Shown here piece after piece: positions 55,998 to 63,149 of a stretch of DNA of 64,000 nt. The DNA lies in the NCBI RefSeq assembly GCF_003944705.1, contig NZ_RWIS01000003.1, forward strand, positions 62,001-126,000, given 5' to 3'. Positions within the stretch are counted from its first letter, which is position 1; every line of letters starts with the position of its first letter. The notes beneath the pieces are model-generated. The model was not told the origin of the DNA and did not search any database. It was given only the letters and a program-made list of their open reading frames with translations. Position numbers and translations under genes: made by a program. The DNA is from Hymenobacter metallilatus. GTDB lineage: Bacteria > Bacteroidota > Bacteroidia > Cytophagales > Hymenobacteraceae.

Positions 55998-57977
55998 GTG
56001 ACAACTACTTTCACCCAATATAGCCGGGCGCTGCTGGCGGCGGCGCTGCTGTGGCTGCCGACTACGATACAGGCCCAGAGCGGGCCGGCCTCGCTCACCT
56101 ATGCCACCTATACCTGGGAGGCCAAGCGCAAACCCCTCACCATTACGCCTGCCGAGGCTAAGCAGCCTGCTATTGTGCTCCGCGACTTCCGGGTAGAAGA
56201 ATTTGCCCGCGACGCCAAAAACGAGATGCACCTGTACTCGGTGGACCACCGCATTGTGCGCGTGAATACCTCCGACGGCATTGAGCAGTTCAACAAGATT
56301 TACCTGCCGGTGCAGGATGGCGGCCGCATCCTGTCTTTGAAAGCCCGCACCATCAGCCCCCGGGGCGAGATTGTGGACGTGCAGGAAAGCAACATGAAGG
56401 AGTTGAAGGATGAGGATGGCAGCCGCGGCTACAAGGTGTTTGCCGTAGAGGGCGTGGAGAAAGGCAGTGAAATCGAGTATCTGTTTACCCGGGAGCGGAG
56501 CATCAACTATTTCGGCCGGATGTACCTGCAAAGCCAGGTACCCGCCCGCGACGTGCACGTGGAACTGATTACGCCCGAGGCCCTCACCTTCGAGGTGCGC
56601 CGCTACCCCGGCAGCCTCGTGCGCGACACCGTGGTGCAGGAAAAGCGCATCAGCCGGGTGGTGCTGCACGACGTGCCCGGTCTGCGCGAAGAGGGCTTTT
56701 CCAACCTGCAGGCCCAGCGTCAGCGCCTGGAGTACAAGCTGGCCTACAATGCCTCCCAGGGCCGGGTACGGCTGTTTACCTGGGCCGCTGCCAGCCAGTT
56801 CCTGTATAACCGCGTGTACAACTGGGATAAGGACGAGCTGAAAGCGGTAGACAAGCTGCTCAAGCAGATGAACCTGCCTGCTACCCAGCAACTGCCGGCC
56901 CTGGAGAACTATCTCAAAACCAACTTCCGCCTGAACGAAGGAGCCGGCGACGTAAACCTGACTCGGGTTATAGCCTCGCACAACGCCTCCGAAACCGGCT
57001 TTGCCCGGCTGTTTGCGGCCCTGATGAGCAAACTGAATATTGCTCACGAGCTGGTGCTCACCAACGACCGGACCGAAGCGCCCTTCGACGATACCTTCGA
57101 TACCTGGAACTACCTCGACCACCCGGTTTTCTACTTCCCCGGCACTAAGCAGTGGCTGGCCCCCGGCCGCCCCGACTACCGCCTGCCCCTGATTCCGGCC
57201 GACTGGACCGATAATAAGGGCCTGTTTGTGCGCCGGGTGCAGCTGGGTAGCACTGAAACGGCCGTAGGTAAAATCGGGGATATACCGACCCTGAGTGCCG
57301 AGCTGAGCCCCAACGACCTGGACATTGCCGTGCAGTTTGCGCCCAACCTCGACAAAAGCACCGTCACCATCCGCGAAACCCTGGGCGGCTACAGCGCCCA
57401 GCAGATTCAGCCTTTCTATGGGCTTATTCCGGAGGATAAGCGCCCCGAGGTGCTGCAGGGTATCATCAAAAGCAACGTGCCTGACGCCAACTTCCTGAAG
57501 CTGGACGTGAAAAACGGTGAAACCGGCCTCAACCCCTTGGAAAAGCCGTTTATTGTGGATGCTACCGTGGAGTCGGTGGCGCTGCTGGACCGGGCCGGGC
57601 CCAAGTACCTGTTCAAAGTGGGTACCCTGCTGGGGCCGCAGTCGGAGCTGTACCAGAGTGAGCAGCGGCAGTTTGATGTGGAAAACGAGTTCAACCGCAG
57701 CTATAGCCGTACCATTACCTTCGAGGTGCCGGCCGGCTACCAGGTGCGCAACCTCCAGGACCTGAACATGAACGTGACGGCCGGCCCCACCGCCAACGGC
57801 CCCGAATACCTATTCAACTCCAGCTACCAGCAGCAGGGCCAGAAAGTTACCGTCACCATCCGCGAGTATTACCGCCAAATCCGCTGGCCCAAGTCGGATT
57901 TTGAGGCCTTCCGGAGTGTGGTAAATGCCGCCGCCAACTTTAACAAAGTGGTGCTGGTGATGGAAAAGAAAAGCTAG
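55998..57977 (+). CDS. DUF3857 protein with degenerate, cysteine-free transglutaminase region
   Basis: 659 residues from a GTG start, with signal peptide LLAAALLWLPTTIQAQ. It shares the DUF3857 layout with the upstream gene: TIRETLGGYSAQQ, YSRTITFEVPAGYQVRNLQDL and a C-terminal beta domain. Where the active enzyme has GDCKDMANLL it reads NASETGFARLFAALM (about residues 327-341). Reading the whole protein I find no cysteine at all, so it cannot use the Cys-His-Asp chemistry. It is probably a binding or scaffolding homologue, perhaps partnering the active enzyme 189 bases upstream. A perfect hairpin follows. Confidence 0.85.
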   Translation: MTTTFTQYSRALLAAALLWLPTTIQAQSGPASLTYATYTWEAKRKPLTITPAEAKQPAIVLRDFRVEEFARDAKNEMHLYSVDHRIVRVNTSDGIEQFNKIYLPVQDGGRILSLKARTISPRGEIVDVQESNMKELKDEDGSRGYKVFAVEGVEKGSEIEYLFTRERSINYFGRMYLQSQVPARDVHVELITPEALTFEVRRYPGSLVRDTVVQEKRISRVVLHDVPGLREEGFSNLQAQRQRLEYKLAYNASQGRVRLFTWAAASQFLYNRVYNWDKDELKAVDKLLKQMNLPATQQLPALENYLKTNFRLNEGAGDVNLTRVIASHNASETGFARLFAALMSKLNIAHELVLTNDRTEAPFDDTFDTWNYLDHPVFYFPGTKQWLAPGRPDYRLPLIPADWTDNKGLFVRRVQLGSTETAVGKIGDIPTLSAELSPNDLDIAVQFAPNLDKSTVTIRETLGGYSAQQIQPFYGLIPEDKRPEVLQGIIKSNVPDANFLKLDVKNGETGLNPLEKPFIVDATVESVALLDRAGPKYLFKVGTLLGPQSELYQSEQRQFDVENEFNRSYSRTITFEVPAGYQVRNLQDLNMNVTAGPTANGPEYLFNSSYQQQGQKVTVTIREYYRQIRWPKSDFEAFRSVVNAAANFNKVVLVMEKKS

Positions 57978-57997
57978 CCAGTCATTGTTGAGCCACA

Positions 57998-58040
57998 GCT
58001 AAACCGCCTCATCCTGCACAACAGGATGAGGCGGTTTAGC
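57998..58040 (+). terminator. perfect hairpin after the second DUF3857 gene
   Basis: Perfect 19-base arms, GCTAAACCGCCTCATCCTG (57998-58016) and its complement (58022-58040), with a 5-base loop. No T tail, so termination is likely but not certain. Confidence 0.65.
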
Positions 58041-58098
58041 GTGTAGAGCCCCCGGCAATTTGCGCCTGAGCGCCAGAACGATGCACGTTGGAATAGTC

Positions 58099-58183
58099 GT
58101 AGAGACGCGACATTTCGCGTCTCTTCATTGAACGGTGCATGGATGGTCGTTCTGACGGGAGACGCGAAGTGTCGCGTCTCTAC
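58099..58183. repeat. inverted pair of AGACGCGAA-type repeats
   Basis: Copy at 58099-58124 and an inverted copy at 58157-58183. Each has a palindromic core (ACGCGAAnTGTCGCGT) and the two can also pair with each other. A third copy lies at 16,599-16,624. They are in the leader of the DUF4442 gene. Confidence 0.75.
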
Positions 58184-58259
58184 AGCCATTCAACAACATA
58201 TAAATACTCGGCATACCGAGTATTTTCTGTTCCTTGCAGGAGCTCAACTTTCCCCCGCC

Positions 58260-58772
58260 ATGACCCCAACGCCCGCCGCCGTACCGGCCGATGCCGCCCG
58301 CCTGGAGAAATTCCGCCGCGCCATCAGCAATCCGCTCAAGCTGAAGCTGTTTATGCTGCGCCGCCTGCCCATGGCCTACCTGGCCGGCCTGCGCATTGCC
58401 GAGCTGACGACGGAGCGCGCCACCGTCACGGTGCCGTACAAGTACCTGACACAAAACCCGTTTCGCAGCATCTATTTCGCCTGCCTGAGCATGGCCGCCG
58501 AAATGGCCAGCGGCCTGCTGAGCATGATGCACGTACAGGCCGGCCCGCCGGTATCCATGCTGGTGGTAGGGCTGGAAGCAGATTTCAGCAAGAAAGCCAC
58601 GGGCCTCATCCGCTTCAGCAGCCACGATGGGTCCGCCATTGCCCAGGCCATTGCTGAAAGCCGCGCCACCGGCGAAGGCCGTACGGTAACGGCTACCAGC
58701 GTGGGCGTGGATGCCGCCGGCGACACCGTGGCCACGTTCCGCATCACCTGGTCGTTCCGGGCGAAGCGGTGA
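58260..58772 (+). CDS. DUF4442 hotdog-fold protein
   Basis: 170 residues from the ATG at 58260, cytoplasmic. It resembles the DUF4442 (PF14539) branch of hotdog-fold thioesterase-like proteins: PLKLKLFMLRRLPMAYLAGLR, VTVPYKYLTQNPFRSIYFA (where thioesterases have NH..G/T), CLSMAAEMASGLLSM, LEADFSKKATGLIRF and FRITWSFRAKR. The helix with AAEMASG matches the long hotdog helix. It is probably an acyl-CoA or acyl-ACP binding or hydrolysing protein; the substrate is unknown. A pair of palindromic repeats lies just upstream, and the next gene is convergent. Confidence 0.85.
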   Translation: MTPTPAAVPADAARLEKFRRAISNPLKLKLFMLRRLPMAYLAGLRIAELTTERATVTVPYKYLTQNPFRSIYFACLSMAAEMASGLLSMMHVQAGPPVSMLVVGLEADFSKKATGLIRFSSHDGSAIAQAIAESRATGEGRTVTATSVGVDAAGDTVATFRITWSFRAKR

Positions 58773-58790
58773 GGTACGTGAAGAAACGAA

Positions 58791-58927
58791 CGTCATGCAG
58801 AGGCGGAGCGGAGTGGAGCCGAAGCATCTCGCGTGCTGACACCAGAAAGTGTTAGTATCCTCAGTATTGACGGAAGGTTGCCGCCAACCTCAGCACGCGA
58901 GATTTCTCGCAGGCTCGAAATGATGGC
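58791..58927. repeat. REP-like inverted repeat (TCATGC/AGCATCTCG family)
   Basis: The left arm (58791-58839) and right arm (58890-58927) pair best over CATCTCGCGTGCTGA and its complement; the outer parts are degenerate. It shares GAAGCATCTC with the element at 55,828-55,930. It sits between the convergent DUF4442 and DAC genes. Confidence 0.65.
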
Positions 58928-58945
58928 CGGATATATCCTGCTTCG

Positions 58946-60505
58946 TTACTCCTCCCGTAGGCTTTCCTTCGTAATAACGTCCACCAGCCCATCCTCACTG
59001 ACGACGATGGCCAGGCAGGGGTAGGGCGAGCTTTCAACGTAGCGGATGGCGGAGTTGTAGCGGGCTCCCCGGGTACTGGTGCCGTGGCCGCTGGCCTTCC
59101 CATCCAGAATAACCCCAATAGAGTAGCAGTAGCTTTCGGGGTCGAGGAGGACAGCGCCATCAATGGCCGTAACGAGACGGGTGATAAGCGGGGTGAGCGG
59201 CACGGGCTCAATAAGCGTGCATTGGAGCTTGAGGCGGTCGGCTTCTGCCAGAGCTTCGGTAGTAATTACCAGCAGGGTGCCGTGCTTCTGGCGGCTGGCT
59301 TCCACTACCACGTCCCAGAGGCGCTCCACCTTGGCGTTATCGGTGAGGTGGAAGGTGGTTTTCAGGTCGCGGCGGAACCGGGCGCGGTTGAGGCGGGTGC
59401 GGGGCAGGCTGGGCTGGCCGTAGTGGGCGCGCATGAGCACCTGCCCGCCGTGCTGGAACTCCCAGGCGTAGTGCGTCACAAAGTTGATGACAAACAGATC
59501 CTCCCGAGAAACATCGTACTGGCCCACCTGCCGGCCTAGGGCGTATACGTTTTCACCGTCGGCCAGCAGGCTCACATCCTGGGTGGTCATTTCCAGGAGC
59601 TTGCGTACGGCCCGGTAATCGGTGAGCGGCGTAGGGCAGGTGAGGGCAAATACTTCGGAGAGGTTGGGGTGGCCCCGCCGGGCCAGCAGCAGCTTGCCGA
59701 TGCCCTCGGCCCCCTCGTAGCGCAGGGAGGAAATGGTGTTGCAGGTGGCAAACAGCTTGGCCGTGGCCGGATTCATACCCAGGTCCTGGGCGGGTGTATC
59801 CATAAACAGCTTGCCGGCCGAGCGAATAATTTCGTCGGTTTCGCGGGGGCGCACCAGCAGGCCCGAGCCCGGTTCCGGCTCGGTAAGGGACTTGTAGCAC
59901 TCTTCGTGAAAACGCAGAATAGCCGACATCAGCAGGGAATAGGACAGAAAGCGTCCGTCGGTGTAGTAGCGGTTTTTCTGGAGGGTAGGGTGAGCCTGCG
60001 CCGGTTTGCGGTTCAGGCGCAGCACGGCCATTACAAAGTGCTGCTGCACCCGTACGGCCGGCCCGGCAAAATGCAGGTACTTACCCGTGGGCAGGTCGTC
60101 GAATATTTCCTGCACGGCCCGCCGTAAGCCCAATGCTGTTTGCTTGCGCTGAATCATGTCCTCGCTCATAAACTCGGCATCCGGCGACGACCAGGGCTGC
60201 AGCAGCTGGTAGTAGCGGCCCCGCGCCCGGGCTTCCCCGAAGGCGTGGGCATCGAGGCCACAGTCGGCGGGTTCCAGGCACACGGTTGCCGCCTCCGGCT
60301 CGTCGGCCTCGTCGGCGGGCAACGCCAGCAGCAGCACATAGGGGTCGAGGTCCTCATCCAGTGCCTCAAATACCCCGTTGGCAATTAGTTGAGCGGCTTG
60401 CCGGAACCGCGCCTGGTAAGGCCAGATGGAAAAGCTATCCGGCAACGGCAGGGGAGTGCCGAAGGCAACGGGAGGAGCAGCAAGCAAAGGGAGAGGAGAC
60501 AGCAT
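58946..60505 (-). CDS. predicted sensor protein with C-terminal diadenylate cyclase (DAC) domain
   Basis: 519 residues from the ATG at 60505 (a TTG at 60538 in frame is less likely). The C-terminal 120 residues resemble the DAC/DisA_N fold (PF02457) that makes cyclic di-AMP: LVTAIDGAVLLDPES with the DGA motif (about 449), YSIGVILDG, and LAIVVSEDGLVDVI. The usual GTRHR motif is replaced by TSTRGARYNSAIRYVES (about 477-493). The upstream 330 residues, mostly helical with SIWPYQARFRQAAQLIANG near the start and KYLHFAGPAVRVQQHFV, look like one of the predicted DACN-type sensor domains. No membrane helix, so it is probably cytoplasmic. The TonB_C-protein gene lies 114 bases upstream on the same strand. 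Confidence 0.8.
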   Translation of the reverse strand: MLSPLPLLAAPPVAFGTPLPLPDSFSIWPYQARFRQAAQLIANGVFEALDEDLDPYVLLLALPADEADEPEAATVCLEPADCGLDAHAFGEARARGRYYQLLQPWSSPDAEFMSEDMIQRKQTALGLRRAVQEIFDDLPTGKYLHFAGPAVRVQQHFVMAVLRLNRKPAQAHPTLQKNRYYTDGRFLSYSLLMSAILRFHEECYKSLTEPEPGSGLLVRPRETDEIIRSAGKLFMDTPAQDLGMNPATAKLFATCNTISSLRYEGAEGIGKLLLARRGHPNLSEVFALTCPTPLTDYRAVRKLLEMTTQDVSLLADGENVYALGRQVGQYDVSREDLFVINFVTHYAWEFQHGGQVLMRAHYGQPSLPRTRLNRARFRRDLKTTFHLTDNAKVERLWDVVVEASRQKHGTLLVITTEALAEADRLKLQCTLIEPVPLTPLITRLVTAIDGAVLLDPESYCYSIGVILDGKASGHGTSTRGARYNSAIRYVESSPYPCLAIVVSEDGLVDVITKESLREE

Positions 60506-60619
60506 AGCGGGAAGGAAAGCAGGCCGCCTGCACGGCAAGGCCCGGTAGCAGCATCAGCCTATGTGCATAGGCCGACGGATGTAGAAGGAAAATATTTGAA
60601 GGCTGCCGGCCAAAAACCG

Positions 60620-61411
60620 CTACAGCGTGAATACAACAGGTAACACCATCTTTTGCTTCATGGGCTGGCCCTGATAAGTAGCGGGCTGCCATTTGGGGGC
60701 CGCTTTAATCAGGCGAATGGCCTCCTCATCCAGGCCGGAGCCCAGGCGTTTCACCGGCTTAATATCCGTGAGGCTGCCATCTTTCTGCACCACAAATTCC
60801 ATCATCACCCGGCCCTGAATCTTTTTCTGGCGGGCCAGGGCGGGGTATTGCTGGTTTTGCTGAATCCACTCGAAAAAAGCGTCGGTGCCACCTACCGGGC
60901 GGGCGGGCTGGTCGGGTTTTACCAGCTGGGTGGTGGGGCTGGCGGCCGTGCCGCCCGCCGGTACGGCCGGGGCACTGGCGCCGGTTTCGGCCGGAATTTC
61001 AAACGTGATGGGCACCGACACCCGCTGCCGTACCACGCCGCCCCGGTGCTGGGCGGGCGTCCAGCGCGGGCCGCCCTTAATCAGCCGAATAGCTTCAGCA
61101 TCCAGCTCCGGGTGAATGGGTTGGGCCACGGCCACGCTGGAAATAGAGCCGGTTTTTTCCACGACAAACGTGACGGTAACCGTGCCCTGGGCCCCGGCCT
61201 GCAGCGCCGCCGTGGGATAATGCTGGTTATCGGCCAGGTATTGGGCGTAGGCTTCCACGCCCCCTGCCGGTACGGCGGGCTTCTCCACGGCCTCGTAAAT
61301 TTCGGAGGCGGCAGGAGCCTTGGGGTACTTCAGCTTCTGAGCTGCTGCCGGAGCCAGAGCGGCGGTGCCAAGTGCAGCAGTGAGGAGCAAGGAGCGGAAT
61401 GCGTGTTTCAT
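60620..61411 (-). CDS. exported protein with two TonB_C domains
   Basis: 263 residues. Signal peptide LLTAALGTAALAPAAAQ. Two similar TonB C-terminal domains follow: first YPTAALQAGAQGTVTVTFVV ... LDAEAIRLIKGGPRWTPAQ, then YPALARQKKIQGRVMMEFVV ... LDEEAIRLIKAAPKWQPAT. A Pro-rich linker separates them. There is no N-terminal membrane anchor or ExbBD genes nearby, so this is not a classical energy-transducing TonB. Such proteins may bind TonB boxes or peptidoglycan, but their role is unproven. It lies upstream of the DAC gene on the same strand and divergent from ridA. Confidence 0.9.
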   Translation of the reverse strand: MKHAFRSLLLTAALGTAALAPAAAQKLKYPKAPAASEIYEAVEKPAVPAGGVEAYAQYLADNQHYPTAALQAGAQGTVTVTFVVEKTGSISSVAVAQPIHPELDAEAIRLIKGGPRWTPAQHRGGVVRQRVSVPITFEIPAETGASAPAVPAGGTAASPTTQLVKPDQPARPVGGTDAFFEWIQQNQQYPALARQKKIQGRVMMEFVVQKDGSLTDIKPVKRLGSGLDEEAIRLIKAAPKWQPATYQGQPMKQKMVLPVVFTL

Positions 61412-61521
61412 GGCAGCGGAGGAGTAACGGGCCGGGTGCCGGCTGGCACAACAACCGCACCAGCCTACGGAGCAGTTTCCAGCAGATACGGAAAGTTCGG
61501 GTTTTCGGTAGATTTGACGCT

Positions 61522-61956
61522 ATGCAACCTGACGTAACTTCCGCTGCCCACAACTCCGGCCGTGCCCCCGAGCCGGTAGGCCTTTACCCGCACGCCCGCC
61601 GCGCAGGCAACCTCTTGTTTCTCTCGGGGGTAGGCCCACGCCAGCGAGGACAAAAGCACGTGCCCGGCGTGGAACTGGACGAGGACGGCAACATTCTGCG
61701 CTACGACTTTGAAAGCCAGTGCCACGCCGTGTTCCAGAATGTGCGCTACATCCTGGAAGACGCCGGAGCCCGCTGGGAGGACCTGGTGGACGTGACGGTG
61801 TTCCTGACCAATATGCAGGACGACTTCCAGACCTACAATCGCCTCTACGCCGAGTATTTCCGGACCAACCAACCCTGCCGCACCACCGTGGAGGTCAACC
61901 GCTTACCCACGCCCATTGCCATTGAGCTGAAGTGCGTGGCGGCGCTGCCGGGGTAG
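61522..61956 (+). CDS. RidA/YjgF-family protein
   Basis: 144 residues from the ATG at 61522. RidA-fold motifs: YPHARRAGNLLFLSGVGP, ECHAVFQNV-like (SQCHAVFQNVRYILEDAG), WEDLVDVTVFLTNMQDD, YNRLYAEYF and the C-terminal signature CRTTVEVNRLPTPIAIELKC with the substrate-carboxylate-binding Arg. RidA enzymes deaminate reactive enamines/imines; the closest subgroup by look is 2-aminomuconate deaminase-like (GVGPRQRG). It starts a plus-strand run with the exported unknown gene 38 bases downstream. Confidence 0.93.
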   Translation: MQPDVTSAAHNSGRAPEPVGLYPHARRAGNLLFLSGVGPRQRGQKHVPGVELDEDGNILRYDFESQCHAVFQNVRYILEDAGARWEDLVDVTVFLTNMQDDFQTYNRLYAEYFRTNQPCRTTVEVNRLPTPIAIELKCVAALPG

Positions 61957-61994
61957 GAGGCGAAGCCGGTTAGTTATTTATAGAATATGGCTAC

Positions 61995-63113
61995 ATGAAT
62001 ATGTATACGAAAGCAGCCGTTGCACTGCTGCTGGCGGTGCCGGGCCTTTCTCCGGCTCCGGCTGCGCGGGCCCAGAATCCGGATACCTGGGCCAGCCTCC
62101 GTGCCGAACAGGTAACCAAATTGCAGGCCCTGACGGGCACGTACGAGGGCCAGATTGGGGGAAAATATGCCATCCGGCTGCAGCTCAGTGCGGGGGAAGC
62201 CGACACGCTGCTGACGGGCATGTACTATTATCTGTCCAAAGGGCAGCCGCTGGAGCTGAAGGGCTTCACCCGACCCACTGTACCCACCCAGGCTTTGGAG
62301 CTGCGCGAAAACACGTCGGCCACGGCGGAAGCTACCGGGTGGTTTACCATCGGCTTAGGCCAGGCCAATGAGCCGGAGGTGCTGGGCCAGTGGTTTAACG
62401 CCTCCGGCACTGCGCTGCTGCCGGTGAAGCTTCGGCGCGTGGGCGGGGCCGCCCGCCCAACGGGATTGGTGGCGCACGTAACGCCCAAAACCTACCTCAA
62501 CTCGTTCCGGGTGCCGGTAGTAACGGTGCCCGACGCGGGCGTGACCCGACTGCTGGCCCATTGGTTTTCCCTGCAAAATCTGACCAATGACGACGTGGCC
62601 GGCCTCCGGCAGCAGCTGACCGAGCACAGTGGCACGCAAAGCGCCGATTATTCAGTGAATTACAATGCCCGGGGCCTGCTAAGTCTCACAGCCCAAACCG
62701 AAGGCCTGGGCGCCAGTGTCTGGTACGACAGCAAAACGGTTAACCTGGACTTGGTTTCGGGCTTCCCTATTCAATTGGCCAATGAGCTGCGGCCGGAGCT
62801 GCTGCCGCAGTTTCTGGCGGTGGGGCAGCGGAAACTGGCGGTAAAAGCCAAGGAGTGCGTGGCTGGGCAAGGTGACTTCCTGTCGGCCGAAGACCAGGCC
62901 GGGGTGCTGGGCCAGGAGTTTTCCCTGGGCAGCACTGAGGAATATACCATTGGCGCGGGCGGCCTCGTGTTCGACCACCCTGTTTCGTATGATGGCCTGT
63001 CGAATTTCGTGTGGAAAGTGTTGCAGGGTAGTTTCCCAGTGACGTTTACTTATGCTGAGCTGCGGCCCTTTTTAAAACCCGACAGCCCTTTACGGCGCCT
63101 CCTCCCGCAGTAG
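61995..63113 (+). CDS. exported protein of unknown function
   Basis: 372 residues. Signal peptide ALLLAVPGLSPAPAARAQ (cleavage near residue 27). The mature N-terminal part has LTGTYEGQIGGKYAIRLQL and GMYYYLSKGQPLELKGF, a beta pattern common to exported Bacteroidota proteins of unknown function. A second half with FQLANELRPELL-like text (PIQLANELRPELLPQFLAVG) ends FTYAELRPFLKP. No catalytic motif stands out. It lies between ridA (38 bases) and the MutS-like gene (36 bases) and is probably co-transcribed with both. Confidence 0.75.
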   Translation: MNMYTKAAVALLLAVPGLSPAPAARAQNPDTWASLRAEQVTKLQALTGTYEGQIGGKYAIRLQLSAGEADTLLTGMYYYLSKGQPLELKGFTRPTVPTQALELRENTSATAEATGWFTIGLGQANEPEVLGQWFNASGTALLPVKLRRVGGAARPTGLVAHVTPKTYLNSFRVPVVTVPDAGVTRLLAHWFSLQNLTNDDVAGLRQQLTEHSGTQSADYSVNYNARGLLSLTAQTEGLGASVWYDSKTVNLDLVSGFPIQLANELRPELLPQFLAVGQRKLAVKAKECVAGQGDFLSAEDQAGVLGQEFSLGSTEEYTIGAGGLVFDHPVSYDGLSNFVWKVLQGSFPVTFTYAELRPFLKPDSPLRRLLPQ

Positions 63114-63149
63114 TGCCGTACCTTCGCCGCTTCACCCGTACCTGCTGCC

